Source: Trogon surrucura
Lineage: Eukaryota; Chordata; Aves; Trogoniformes; Trogonidae
Length of the DNA: 64,000 bases
Direction: 5' to 3'
NCBI GenBank assembly: GCA_020746105.1
Contig: CM036617.1
Location: forward strand, 158,852,912-158,916,911
The position numbers were made by a program, and so were the translations under genes. Positions 27,611 through 42,714 of this stretch are shown here, piece after piece (position 1 is the stretch's first letter; the number at the start of each line of letters is the position of its first letter). The notes beneath the pieces were generated by a model, which was not told the origin of the DNA, ran no database searches, and saw nothing but the letters and a program-made list of their open reading frames with translations.

Positions 27611-27851
27611 AGAAAACACATGATTTTGACAGTTAGGGATGTGACTTAGCCATTTTCCAAGGCCACTTTACTACACCACACTGAGCCCATGTGCTCCTGT
27701 GTGCAGTTTCCCTAAAAAGCAGCACATAATGAGCTCATAGGGTAGGCGTAATTCTGGTATTTCTCAGCAGCTGGCACGAGAATAGGATACATGAAGAAAT
27801 CACGTAGCTTCCCCTTGTTAGCACTGCTCAAAAGGACACGAAGCAGTCTTA

Positions 27852-28830
<979 letters not shown>

Positions 28831-29270
28831 TCACTGTTCATCCTGTGAAGATCTCTGGAGGTCTTTCTTGAAGGAGGGCAGGAGACATTTAAAACAATAG
28901 AACAAAGAAAGAAAGAGAAAACGCAGCATGTAGTTAGACTTCACCAGAAAACCCCCACACCATAACCCCATGCAAGGAATGAGAGGAAGGAGAATTCCCG
29001 TGCAGCATTCCTCCATTTATCACGTACATCACTGGAAACTCACCCGTACAGTACACTCCCACAAAGCCCACGGACAAAGGGAGGAAAGTCCCTAGGTTTT
29101 AGAGATCAAAAAGGAAGACCCACACCAAGATTTCAATGGGGTGTTTCACCGTTTTGCACTTTTTTATGTCATGCTCTCCTCTCCAGGAGGTAATTCAACA
29201 ATTTGAGATTTGTGCTCTAACTTCTGCTGGTTTTTTTTCCCCCAGCTGAGCGCACAGCCTTTCCTAGGAG

Positions 29271-29304
29271 CAGTTTGAAGTTCATTGGAACAGTTTGAAG
29301 TTCA
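29271..29304. repeat. Short direct repeat, 14 bases, period 20
   Basis: CAGTTTGAAGTTCA occurs at 29271 and again at 29291, separated by six bases. It is likely a chance or slippage duplication. Confidence 0.7.
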
Positions 29305-30258
29305 AAACTGAGGACTATGAAGTGACTGTCTTTGAACTTAGATGAAATATACACTCAAACTGACACCCTCATGGTATGTAAAATACTTCATCTCTATTGC
29401 CTACATAACTTCATTTGTTATTTGGGTTACTTCCATGAGTATGACCTCGCTGGCACTCACACAGCTAAAAGATGCTACACATGTGTTTCCAGTATCTCTG
29501 ACTTCAATTTATTTATTCAAAGCAGAAAGGGTCTGTGATTACACAATTAAGAGACTGATCTCGCGCAAGCCTTGGCTGCCACACCAAACCCTAACTTTGG
29601 CACCCTCTTGACTCCTCAATGTTTCTGCAAAAATTGCTGCAAACTCTGCGAAACTAATAATCACCTACTCCAGAAAATTCTAGGGAAGAATGGAAACTGA
29701 TTTTGAGAGAAGTGACAGGGAGGGGTAAAACCAGACAAATAAATAAAGGCATAAAAACCAGCCACTGTTTCAAAGACTTCCAAGTAGTCAGGATACCGTT
29801 CACTGAGCATGCTTTGCTTGGCTCTGCAGCTCCTTAGGTCCACCACAGCCCGTGCACTGGAGAAGCACCAGGATCCTGCCTGCAGGGAAACCTGGGCTGC
29901 AGCGAGGGGTCAGGATCAGTCCCTGCCCCATTCCCAGCTCCCCAGGAGCCCTCACTGTGATTCACCGGAGGAAGTTTTGGGTTGCACAGGTATTGTACAG
30001 TGATTTCTTTTTCCAACTGTGTGTTTCATGGCTTTTGCTGGGGAATGAGAAAGAAATCTACTTTTTTTGCTTGGTATCTGATTTTTCAAAAGCTTGTAAG
30101 TTTTTCGGCTACGTCTGATTTCCTTTGGAGTCACTAATGGCCCCGCTCTCTATCCCTGCCAAATTTCAGCTTTAGAGCTCTGACTAAAAAAATACTAGTT
30201 ACAAAAGAAGAATCAAATATTTTCACATATGAAAAACTTATTTATTACCCTGCTCTTC

Positions 30259-30277
30259 TTTTTTTTTTTTTTTTTTT
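30259..30277. repeat. Poly(T) tract, 19 bases
   Basis: Uninterrupted run of T on the plus strand, so A-rich in the HIPK2 transcript. Length probably varies between individuals and is prone to sequencing error. Confidence 0.85.
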
Positions 30278-30845
30278 ATATTTTCTGGAAGAAAAAAGAC
30301 CCTTTTCAGGCCACATTTGCAAAAAGCTACGAACATCCCACAGACGACTATGGGAATGGAAAGTGTCCTGTAGCCCTGGCTCTAGCAGCCTCTGCAATAT
30401 CAGTTTTAGGACTACAAAAGGAGTGTAAAAGCCTATAGAGAGACGAGCATGACAGCGTATATTAACCGGAAACCTACATCACTGTGAATATTCTCCTTCT
30501 TGCCATTGCTTTTAATATGCACCCTCATAAAAGGAGTTAAGAAATGCAGCAAAGTATATACAGTTTCTTCTGACAAATAAACCTTAATCCAATCCTCACT
30601 GTTACAGCAGAGAAAAGGTGCCTGCTCTGCTCAGAGCACAGAGACATGCACAGAGCTCTTCTGTCAACGGCAGTGTTAACTCTTGATTGAGATTTCACTT
30701 AGTCAGGTCTTAAAAGCCAGCGGTACCGAACAGCACGCTGGTTACCTAGAACAAATACCCCAAGTGGATAATGAAAAGGTTGGTTTGGGAGAGTAAGAAA
30801 CACATATGCCCTGTTAGCAAAACAGAAGAAGTTGGCACCTGCTCA

Positions 30846-31061
<216 letters not shown>

Positions 31062-32938
31062 TCAGTCACGGGAGCGGAGAGGTTCGGCTGGCATAGGGAG
31101 GCCCAGGCAGAGCATGACGCTGACAAAACCGCCTGATGCCAACGAGTGTCATCGCTCCCACAGAGCTGAGGGGCCTCACCGGCCACTGCCAGTGTGTCTG
31201 CGAACCAAGCTCTGAGTCGGTGAATGTCATCCTTGCAGAAGCCCTGGGGGTCCTTCAGCCAAGAGGCAGCCCTATGTTTTGCAGCAGTTTGTAAGGGAGA
31301 GGACTACCATTATTTTCAGTCGGTAAGGTGGAAAATGAAGCACAAAACAAATGTTGCGCGCTCAAGGCTGCCCAGTGCAGGTCCCCGCTCGAGGTTCTCG
31401 GGCCCAGCTCGCTGTCCTGTGGAGGAACCGTGCAGACTCCCCACGGTGAAGCATCACCCGTCCACACAGTTCAGTGGGCTTCACAAACAGATGGACATTA
31501 AATAATTGTTACAGAACTAGTACAAAAGGATTAGTGACTTTTTAAACAAATGGGTGTAAACATAAAGCAGAGGAATAACGTAATTAGATCTATTAAGACC
31601 TAAGCCTTTTCCTCGGGAGGAAGTAGCCAAGAAGCCTTCACTTCCCAGTCTGTTCCAGGCACCTGATTAGATTTCCTCCTCCCTTCCAGCCCAAACAGCC
31701 AGAATGTGGCATCACTCCTGCTACGCATTTACTACTGGCTTCAGGAGATGCCCACTGAGGTATCTCGGCCTCAGTCCTGCTGAGGAAAGAGAGGACAAGG
31801 TAAAAGCTTTGCTTCAGCTCTCCAAGAGGATCCCTGGCCAGGGCATGGAGGAGATGCCCAAATAAGCAAGACCAGTCTCAGCTGAGACTTCCACAGAACC
31901 TTAAGGCGAGGGTCACCCCACCTTTTGGCCAGGTAGAAGCTGGTGTCAAATCTTAGCCAGGTACCATGCAGTCAACAGTGACACACAGACATGGGGTACT
32001 GGTCACACTGTTTTGGGATGGTTTGAATCCTTCTTCACCAAAGCTGAACAAGCTCCCTAAACTACAGTGGCCAAGATGAGACAAGATGGATCCCCTGCTT
32101 AGCACCCCAAATGCTTTGCATTTCAAAAGCAGTTTCTAGATGGAAGACTCAAAGGTATCTTACAAATACAAAAAACCTTATACAAACTCCACCTCTGCCC
32201 ACAAATACCTTCCTTACCTTCCCTACCTCAGCCCAGACTTCCACATGCAGTTAAGTGCCACAGTTCCTATTTCACACAGCAATCACCTAAGGCTTCTCTC
32301 CTGCTCTTGCAGATCTTGCACCACTGCTAAAGTCCCAGCTTCAGTAGCCAGGTGTTATACAACAGAAAGAAAAACTTACTCACACTCCTCTAACCCTCCA
32401 AAGAACAAAAAATAAAAATAGCAGAAGACAGATAAAAGAAAGAAAAACACACTATTTTAAAACCTGTGTAATTTTAAAAATAGCCTTAGGATTCCCAGGG
32501 CCCTGATGCATATTGTGGGAATGCCTGGGGTTGACTATTGAGCAAATCAAGTGCCACCATCCAGAGCTGGAAATACGATCCATGGTTCCCAGTTTCCCAT
32601 CTGTCATCAGGATAAGATCTGACACTAGTGAGATCATACTAAGGATTACCAATTGCAGTGGAAAATATTATGTTTTAATCACGCCATTACGCAGTCATGT
32701 GAAGACAAGTCTTTAGCCAAGAAACTAAGCAAAATGGGTAATTTTTTCCAAAGAAACAAGCAAAGGCCCTGAAACAAGAATCCACGCACCATTTTCTGTC
32801 CAGAAACTTCCCAAATTTTGGGTTGACTGGTAATGACAAAAGCCCCAAACTATCTGTTCTCAAACCACCAATGCAGAATGTAAAAACTATGTGAAATTCT
32901 GTGATTTTAAGCTTCAGACTGCTTTGTGCCGTTTCCAC

Positions 32939-32954
32939 AAAAAAAAAAAAAAAG
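32939..32954. repeat. Poly(A) tract, 16 bases
   Basis: Run of A on the plus strand. There is no processed-pseudogene or LINE body directly upstream, so it looks like a simple repeat. Confidence 0.8.
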
Positions 32955-34147
32955 CCAGAAACTTAAGAAGTGGCAACCTTTAAGCCATTCTAGCTTCATC
33001 TGTGCTTGTTCTCACACCCCATTGTTTAGCCCATCGTGACCAACTTTTTATTCTAGCATCAATCTCTCCTCAGGAACAAGGGGTTAATTCTCCTCCTTTC
33101 CTCCCCATTTCGTCATCCCTGCACACTACTCGACACCTAGACAAAATGCAGAGAGAAAAAGACAGCTATGGTGACCTGAATCTCATTACTATGTAAATCC
33201 TGCATTCAAAGCCATCTGCCTCTCCCTGTCTGCCTTCCACATCGTGAACGAAATGTCCCTGGTCACTAATGAAAGCTCAGCCACGAATCGCCTGAACTTC
33301 AAATTCCTCCCACTAACTCAAGCAGGGGGAGCAGAGGGGTGGACTATTGGTGGGGTATTCCCAACGCGATTCTGTGGAGAAAACTCCCTGTTCATGAAAA
33401 AACATCGCTTGCAATGCTGTCATATGCAGCACACACTCCCTCCCCTCTCTCCCCACACTTATGCTGCCAACACCTCCAGACCCCTGCAAGAAGGAATGAC
33501 CTAGAACGTGAGGTTCCAGTTTTGTTTCTTGTGAGTCTCTGGCTGCCCACTGTGTTTTCCTTAAAGCTTCAGCTTCTGAAGTGCAGCAATTAGGAGAGAA
33601 TGTCTTTTTTTTACAAACAAAAGCAGTTTTTCCACCTCCTCTGTTGCGAAGAAAAGCACAAAACCAATGTCCATGCCATTTAAACATGTAAAAGGCAACT
33701 AAACAGAATATCACTTACTATATTAAACCAGACCTATTGCTGTAGGGAGGTGGTGAGATAGTTTTATTTTATTTTACTTTTTTGAAAGCTGGTATTTGCG
33801 GTACTCAATCAAGTCTAAACATTAGTTGCAATCTTTGTCCATTCAGCCTCAAACAGATTATAATTTTGGAACAGCGATAAGAACTCGCACGAGAGGGGGG
33901 CCAGATCAAGGTGATATGGTGCCCTACGTACACCACAGCCGGTGTTCGCTGCGCCTTTCTTCTTCCAGCCCTGCCTTCGCATCATGACTACAATTTTTCC
34001 ATAGAGAGGGAGTGGCCTTAAGACAAAAAGATCTTGTTAACTTAATCAAGCAGTCATTAAGACACCTCAATAGCGACGGGTACCGTATACCACACAGGCT
34101 TCCAGATTTTCAGCTAGCAGACACCTCCCACTTGCCACGCCATTGAC

Positions 34148-34216
34148 AGAGGTGTGGACTAGATGATCTTTTGAGGTCCACTGCAACCCCTAACATTCTG
34201 TGTGATTCTGTGATTC
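34148..34216 (+). mobile_element. CR1 LINE, extreme 3' end
   Basis: About 70 bases remain: gtgtggactagatgatctt, ttgaggtccactgcaacccc and taacattctgtgtgattctg. This is the terminal CR1 signature, with octamer-like repeats at the end. Severely 5'-truncated, antisense to HIPK2. Confidence 0.88.
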
Positions 34217-37200
34217 AGAGCTGGAGTCACCCCAGGAGGAGCAGCACCCTGGCACTTTGCTAATGGTCAGCATGTTTTGGTGGAGAATGCTACAAGTTCT
34301 GTAATGAAACAACTCATCCACTGGTAAAAAGGCCTTCTGAACCTCTGTAAGGTGGAAATTGTTCTGTACACTCAGTTATGGATGCATAGAGCCTTCTGCA
34401 TACAGACTTACATCTAACACATGGAACTCTTTCTTAACATAAACATGCCAATTTTTTTAAAACAAGGTGAGAGTTTGACTTCAATCACACCTTGCAAAAT
34501 GCAGTTCCACAAGCAACCTACTACTTCCAATAGCACCTTATCTCCATTACTTAAAGCCTCATTTTCCTTCATCAGGTTTAAATTTGTCACCTCTCACTTC
34601 ATATTCACATGGATTGGCCTAGAGGTGAAGACGGAAGCACCTGAATTACCTTTCTTTTAGCACAAGCTATTTTTGCATCTCTGCTCTGCTCTCCCTTGTT
34701 TGCAGCATCTTCTGGCTTCTCAACGCTCCATCTCGTGGATGTTTCACTGCACTTCCACTGCCTGGCCCTACAGCTCCTCTTCCTGACACAACTGCTTGGA
34801 GACAGGCTAAACAGACCTAGAAACAGTTAAACACGAGGCTATTCCCCAGACTTGTTTTACACTATTTGCAGAATGCTTTCGCGTTCCAGTCTTCCCTGAG
34901 CCTAATATTTTGTTTGCTTTTGGAGTGACACGAGGCATTTCAGCAGATGTTTTATCTGGGAGATCCTCTGAGACACACAGTCCTTCCTCCAGAGGAGCTG
35001 CAGTTAATTTAGGACATAGGATTATGTAGAAATAGTTCATTTTTCCTCTTTCAATGTTTACTGCCTTTCAGTACTGCACTGATCTGGCATAATGTTGTCT
35101 GTAATCTAGATCAAGTCCTTTAAATGTTCCTCACTCTGATCTGCAGCCTACCCTAAGCAAGCCTGTGGTATCTGCATAGTTAAGCACTTCACTGCCAGCC
35201 CACCACGTTTTACAGATAATTGATACGTTAAATAACTCCGGTCCTAAAACATGCACCCAGTCCACTCCACAATGACCCTTTTACTCCCTAAAAGCACTCA
35301 GATTTACCTCAGCAATGAGAACGGTGTAATTCTCTTTTCCAAAGGGAAAGAAAGTATTTCTATGTTTTAGCCAGTTCTTACGTGGGATTTCCCCATTCTG
35401 CAGCTGTTAACACTATGTAACAGGGAAAAATGCCCTATTAAAGTGTGCACAACAGGGTACTGCAATTGTAAATTGGAAGGACAATTCACATGGCAGCAGG
35501 TCCTGCCAGAACAGCACTGAGATCTTCAGCAGATCTCGCCGTAGCTGAGCAGGGAAGTGTTTTCTGTACCAGTAATACTGCTTGACTTAATACAGACTCA
35601 CCAAACCTTTCGATTGTGGTGGGGATCTTGTCTGAAATCACGCAAAGGCAGCTCACTGACAGATACTTCGGTATGTGCAGGAACGTCCCCATTTACCATT
35701 CGTCCCCAGTTTTTTGGCTGCGCATCTGCAACACCTTCAGCACAGTATTTCCATGTGTCTCATACCAGAGGCTGGAGGGAAAACAGAAAACTTCACCCTC
35801 CCATCCTCCCTCTCTTGCGATCTGCCTTCGATGTCTTCTAACAAAAGGCACTCCCCTTCTGCATGTGCAGGCACAACCTGCTCTACAGCTCACACAAATT
35901 TCACCAGCATAGACTAAAGATTTAGAAACCACACACCACCATTCAGCAAAAGACTGAAGAGCCCCGCCAAGAGCCTCTATCTCCAGAAGAGAAGCAGCCA
36001 GCCCATCCCAAATTCCCACATCTTGTCCTCCTTTCCCAGACCAAATCACTTCCCTGACCAGCAAAGGGTGACCTCCTTGGTTCAGCGCTGGGTCCAGCAA
36101 GTCCCCCATCACCTTGGAACCCAGATTGAACTCACCCAAGTTGTACCAGAGAGCTGCCAATGCTAGGTGACGAGGACCCAGGGCAGGAGGGTGCCCATGC
36201 TGGCAGCACCTGTAGGTCCCCAGAGGCAGAAGTGCTATCTCATCATTTGCTTGCACCTCACATATGACCCCGTCCTGCTTTCAGGCCTGCCGCTGGCAGA
36301 GTATTTACTTTAGCAACCCTGCTTTGTGGCAGGGTAATTTCATTGTCTGGTGTTTCTGTCAGGAAAATTAATTACCAGTCTAGCTTGCTGGCTTTTTCAC
36401 CCACACATCACAGGACATTAAAAACAAATGCCAAAAAAAATTCATTTCCACAGACTCGAACTCAGAGAGCTGGGCTCTTTCTGAATTTTAAAACCCCCCT
36501 GCAAACTGCCCTCCTTGGGGATGATTTACCACCTCTGGTGGGGTCCCACGGCTGAGCGTGATTGCCTCTGCAGAGTCCTTCATGGGCAAGTATAAATATC
36601 AGACAAAAATATAACTCAAAACTTGATACTTGCTGGCACCTTGAGCAGAGAGCATGCCTGCTTCTCGCCTTCGGGGTGACACTTCTGCAAGGTTGTGGGC
36701 AGCTGCAGGCAGTGCAAACAGACCTACAATGATGCTGTCTGCTGAGCCAGCTCCCTTCTTCTTCTACCTGTTAGTCTCACCTGTCAAAGCCTGAACTTCA
36801 GGAAGCAGCAGCTTTAACATCTCCATCCAGAAAGCCCCAGACAGAGGCAAGAGCTGAATCTGTCAGCCTGAGCAGACACGCACTGACCAGCTGTATGCCC
36901 AGGGCTCAACCTCTCTCAATGCTCGTGTTCTCTCATGCACCAAAATACCTCCTGTGAGGAGGAGGAACTGCATCCTTCACATGTCTTACAAAGGAGTTTT
37001 TATTCAAGTGATGTGGCTCCATCCTCTCTACTGAATCCTTTCTTTGGCATCTTTATGGACTCTTTCTCATACCTGTTCACTTGACCTTTTCGTATTTTGT
37101 GGAGGTATCCACTTTTTATTGCCATATACTGTAGCATGCAGAATACCTTTAGCTCTTAGTTAATGGAGATGGAGAGCGCGCAGCACCTGTTTTTTTTTCT

Positions 37201-38189
37201 CCCTCTGTACTCCTCTGTACTCCTCCCAAATCACTTAAGTGCAGGGCTGCAAAAGGAGACAGACTCATTTCTAGGACTAAAAGGTTATAGTTGCTGTTTC
37301 CCTTACACCTCTCCATTCACACAGACATCTAATATGGAAGACCTCCAGACTCAATGCTTTCTTCCACTCCAGGGCTGGGCAGCTGCAGACTTGTGAAAAA
37401 GCCAGCCATCACGGCCAGAGTTTAACACCTACAAGCACCAACAGCTCCTGCTGGTTTCACTCACTCCCCGTCCCACACGGTGGGCAGGAGAGCAGCTCCA
37501 GACGCCACCTGTGCCTCTCCCAGCCAAGCAGAGCCAGGCTCACCCTCATTGCTGGCCTCACTGTGGGACCTCTGTGTTTCTGCTGCATACCCAAGCGACG
37601 GAGTTTGCCTGGATGCTCAGTCGAAGCCCACACAGAAGTGGTACAGTTCTGCAGACCGCTCACTAGGGCCTCAAGGACTGCCATGATCTGTGGACCATGC
37701 TGTGAAGCACCAATCCATCAGAATCACAGCAAGGGACAACCCCGGGAGTCAGGACTCACCCCAGAACAAGCAGGCACACAATGCCTTTCAGACTCCAGCA
37801 TAAAGTTCAAACTCTGAAGAGTTTAGTCAGCACAGGGACACTCATGAGGGAGGGAAAGGGCCATTGAGGACCAATCTATGAGAGAATGCTGTTTACCCAC
37901 AAAGATATTTTGGTTTAAGTACTAAGGAGGGACAGTGTCTCTAAAGGGCCTACTAACAGGTTCCCTATTTCACAGGTCAAACACAGCTACACCCGGTTTC
38001 TGGAAAGGACAGAGGGTGTAGCCAGAGCCATTTCCAGGGCTGTCAGACCACCAGCACAACCACCACTAGAGGGTAGCTCCAACACTGCATTGCTCACATT
38101 GCTCTCGCCCATCCCTCAAGATTAGTTTGCAACACATCAAAAAATATCTGTATCAGCTCAGAGGACTGGAAGCTGGATCCACTCAGCCT

Positions 38190-39035
38190 TTGGTGATGGT
38201 TTATATTACAGGACATAAATATAAACTGGAGGCTGGTAACAAGTGAGGTACCACAGGGGGTTTATCCTGGGATCTACCTTGTTTAACATCTTTATCACTA
38301 ACCTGGGGGAGAAGGCAGAGTGTACTGTCCCCCAGCTTTCAGCTGATGCCAAACTGGAGAGACCTGGTGATGTGCCTGAGGTCAGGGGAGGAGGCATAGG
38401 CCAATGGGGACCTTCTGAAATGCAGCCAGGACAAATCCAAGTCCTGCCCCTGGGACGGATGAGTCCTGGTGACAATACTTGGGGAACTGCTCAGTGGGAA
38501 AGGCCATGAGCACCCCGATTTGAGGGGCAGTGGGATCAAATGAGGACCCTGGCCCAACAGCCTCCCTAGAGCAGGTCCATGAGACCAAGGAATGCGATGA
38601 CCCACAAGCAAAATCACATCTGGATACCACATTCAGCCTCAGGACCCCAATGTATGGATCAACTGAAGCAACCTCAGTGAGGGGAGAGACAGCCACAGGG
38701 GACCTGACAGCAGCTTGCCTCCTTCTCCTCCGCCACGTGGAGAAAATGGTGCCAGGCTCTTCATTCAGGTGGGCAGCAGGAAGTGAAGATGACAGACAAA
38801 CTGAAACACGTGAGGTTCCTGCTGTGAATGGGAAAAACATCTCCACTGTGCCGATAAATGAACCACCAGCACAGGTCGCTGTGAGAGGCTGCGCAGTTAC
38901 TATCCTTGCTACCCTTCCAAGACCCAGCAAGACAAAATCCTTATCTTAATCTCATGGCTGACCCCACCTTGACCAGCAGGTTGGGCTAAATGACCTCCCA
39001 AAGTCCCTTCCCACCTGAATTATTCTAACTCTATA
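38190..39035 (+). mobile_element. CR1 LINE, degenerate, reverse transcriptase C-terminal part to 3' end
   Basis: An old, heavily mutated CR1 copy of about 850 bases. Near 38240 it encodes remnants of the reverse transcriptase palm: GSTLFNIFITNLGEKAECTV followed by SADAKL, where active elements have FADD(T/C)KL. The catalytic Asp pair is broken. The tail shows ttgggctaaatgacctccca and cccttcccacctgaattatt, the 3' end. Internal segments correspond poorly to other avian CR1 copies, suggesting an older subfamily. Several overlapping open frames of up to 182 codons on both strands derive from this element and are not genes. Confidence 0.85.
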
Positions 39036-40508
39036 TGGTACAGTAACTATACATTTGTCAACAGTAAGGTCACCATGTTCCTACACCAAGGTAAAACGCT
39101 ATGTAGTTGCGAGTGTTTCAGGGGATACAGGTACAGGTCCCAGGGTGTCTTTAGCAAGTGTACACACATGGTTCTTTCTAATTTTTAAAATCAGAGAGTA
39201 AGTTACACAATAATTACTTCTGGACTTGACTGGCATAATTAACGAACAAGCATCAGGAGCCTACCACTACTAACAGTATTTAATACCAAATAAATCATAG
39301 AAGTAGACTAAGCTACCCACCTCTTATCATCGCGCATGTTCCACCAGGGTGCTGACCGGGAAGGGTGAAAATACTCCAGAGGATGGTGTCAGAGGCTGAC
39401 TGGGCTAGCCCAGGCCCCTGGAAGTCACCTGCTCCCTCCTCGTCCTGATATTGGGCCATCCCATGCCTGTGTCACTCCGGCCCAGCGTTCAGTCAGCTTG
39501 TCTTACAGATCTCCCATGGTGGAGCGCCCATAAACTTTGCTGTGCCCCAATGGACCTCACCCCTTGTAATTTTAAGGAATAATACAGCTGTGCATAGCTG
39601 ACTTTATGTCATGTTTAATTACAACGTGTTGTCAGTCTGGCACCTATGCAATACCTAGCAAAAAATATAACTTAATACATCTCACTTGATTTTGCCTATA
39701 GCCAGCTTTCTGCCAGGCTACACCTCCTCCCTGTCTCCAGACTGCCTTGGCCTCAACACATATTCAGGACCAACAACCTTGTCTCTTTTTCTCTCCTGCT
39801 TATATCTGTCTCCTTTTTCTGTCTTGTCTTTTCTGCTCGCTTCTGGCAATTATTGAGAGGGGTGGACACCACACATAGGAGTGCTCATACTCCCCACCCC
39901 CACGGAGGGGTGGGCACGGCCCGCGCCCACAAACACAGTCCTGTGTTGCTATGAGGGCAAGTGCAGAGGGCGTGCATTCACCCTTAAAAAGGGGGTGTCA
40001 CACACTCACATACCAGGCACCCCAACGGGATCCCGACGCTCACTGCCACCAGCCACACAAAGCCCTTGGGAAAGGCAATTTCCATGGGTTAATCCTGGAA
40101 GTTTCGAGCAAACCGCACTAACACACCCTAAGCACTTGCCATCGCTGTGCACCTTTCTTCGGGTTAAGAAAGCTGGATTCAGCCACGAACAAAGCCTGAG
40201 TTTAAATGGGGAGGGAAGGGTCCCTGCTGGGAGGCTCTGCACCACTCTGTTCTGCTATATACATTGCATATATACATTCCATTTAGGTTAGGGCCTGAAA
40301 GAAAACCTCCTGCGCTCTTGGGCAAGAGCGTGTGAGCAAATGATTGAAGCCCTGAGCTGGAGAAGGCAGCGCAGCTGTTTGTGGAAACAAGACAAAAGAT
40401 TTAGAAACAGTTGCTTTTTTCTCCCCTCTCCCATGTCAGGCTGTTTACAGAAACCAAGGGATGAAATTTTGCAGACAAAAACACTGAGAGCAGCCTGTCA
40501 GTCTCAGA

Positions 40509-40536
40509 GGGAGGGAGGGAGAGGGAGAGGGAGGGG
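40509..40536 (+). repeat. G-tract cluster (quadruplex-type GA repeat)
   Basis: Six runs of three or four G separated by A or AGA occur in 28 bases. They meet the usual G3+N1-7 rule with very short loops. The G-rich strand is plus, i.e. the template for HIPK2, so the transcript carries the C-rich version. Confidence 0.75.
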
Positions 40537-42714
40537 AGCGTAGGCTTCTTTCAGGATTATGGATCATTGCTAAATTGCTCTATCAATTATTAAACCCATC
40601 ACTCAAAGCGCAGTAACCAAAATACAGCAGATAAAGCTTTTCTCATCCACTCTCTACCAGCTGCTCTCCTCCTTCCTAAAGCCGGAGGGGAATGAAAATT
40701 CCCATAGTTTATATTTTATAAACATCATTTTCCCGTGCCTTGAAAATAAAAGCTTTTTTTTCAGACAAGGTACAGTAGAACTGAGCCCATGGCAGGAAGA
40801 TATTAAAGGAGGACTCGCCCTTTCGATTAACAGACCGAAGGAATAAAACAAAATCTCTTCAATCAATATGATTTCTTAGTGCCTATAGGTTAAAACACTT
40901 GTCTGTGGATAAATGAAGAGGCAGGCCCTGGCCATCAATAGCTGTTGGTTGCCATTTGCCTTTGCCGCTGGGTGGATCCGAGATCAAAGGCAGGGAGGGC
41001 ACGGCCCCGGTAAAGGATGGGACATGGCCAAGTGGCACGTGGCATTTGGTCTGGCCAGTGACTCCGTGCAGAGAGAATAAACTGCAAACACGCATCCACG
41101 ATGAGAGAGGCGGCCCTGGGTGGGCTGTGCCGACCAGAAACCACGAGAGGAGGAGGACCAGGACCTGCCATCCAGGTGGGAAGGCTTCTACATGGCTGCC
41201 GATGTCTGCATGGATGTGAGTTTCTAGCAGGACATACGTGCTTGCTGGAGGCTGCAGCTCCAGGTTAGTGAAACCCTTTGCCATACGCATCACCTGAAGC
41301 AAATACGTGCCTGGATCCCGGTGAGGGCAGCTGAAGTTAAGCATACATTTAAGTGCTTTGTTGAATCTGAATCTGCTAGCAAGCCGTCACTGCACTTGAG
41401 CTGGAAATCTTAAGAAGCAAGAAAAGCCATTAAGCCCAATAACGGAAAAGAAAGCCAGGTCCTGGGTCAGCCAAGAGACATACTAAGCTCGTCCCAGCCA
41501 GAAGTGCATCTTTGAACATCCCTGGAGGAAGCCCTGCTGGGCTGATCGCAATCATGCTCATCTCTTTGGACTCAGAAATGCAGGACTCTATCATAAACTT
41601 CAGGAGGTGCCCCATGCTGAGCACCACGACCATCGCCCCCGGGGGTCGTCAGCTCCACACTGACCCAGAAGTGCAGGAACACAAGTGGGTCAGGGGGGTG
41701 ATACAACAACAGCTACATTCAGCACAGCGTGACCTCTGGTTGTTCTCTGAAACAGAGGGTAATGCACAGAGGGGGAGGGCTGGGGCTTTCCCAGGTTATG
41801 GAAGAAATCAGAGAATAGAAAAATCATAATTTGAAGACAAAAGCCTCATCCATGCCAGGCAGTGAATGGATGAGTCGCAATGTATTGGGTGCAGAGATCC
41901 CCTGAAGGAGGCATCTGATCAAGAGGGAAAGAACGTCAATTATGTGCTCCCATTCATGCCACCGCAATGAAAGCATAATTCTGACTCCACTTTCTGACCC
42001 ACAGTATGCAATTTATGCAAATCCAAGCTGTTCTTGCTTCCCTCAAAGCCAAATGTCCACCAATGCCAGAGCTGGCTCTAATTTCTTGTTTTCCTTTTCA
42101 AATCTATTGTTTTCACTGTTGAATATTTAAGACCTCTTGTTGTTGCTCTTGCATTTCTCTGGAAATGAAATAATAATTAAAAAAAATCCCAGAGCACACA
42201 GAGTCAGACAAGAGTTGACTTCTCATCTCCGACGGTTTCCCATTCTGCTACACTCAGCTCCGTCCCAGCCCCTTATCGTTCCAGCCCAGAGCCCTGCCAC
42301 GTGTTGGCCAAGTGAAGCTCCTCGTGTCTGATTTGTAACGTTCCCCCAGTCTTTTGTCCACAGCAAATACTGGAAGTGGCACCAAGCTGCATGGTGGTTT
42401 TATGGGATTAGCCCGAATACTGAGCCAACTGTCAATATAAGGCTCCAAACGATTTCTATCCCTGGCAAACACGGATACTAACCAGACTCAGGCCATGATC
42501 CTAAGATTGGCTTCACAGAGCAAGTCGCGAGTCTGAGGCTAAAAATACCAAATTACTGCAGCCTTCTTTTATTTTTTTTCCTTTTAATCATGTCTACTGC
42601 CTGCTTTTTTTTTTTTAATTAGAAAAAGACAAAGACAAAAATAAAGTACTTATCCTGCCTGCTCCTTGGAGGAAGGAGCATTGCCCTTTACTTATCTCTG
42701 AAGAGCCACACAGA

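Noticed and set aside
32939-32954. Poly(A) tract as the tail of a processed pseudogene
   Set aside because: No gene-like or LINE-like sequence directly precedes it on either strand; same conclusion for the A-run at 60378-60398.
38382-38949. Overlapping 182- and 139-codon frames on both strands
   Set aside because: They lie within the degenerate CR1 copy at 38190-39035 and are by-products of it.
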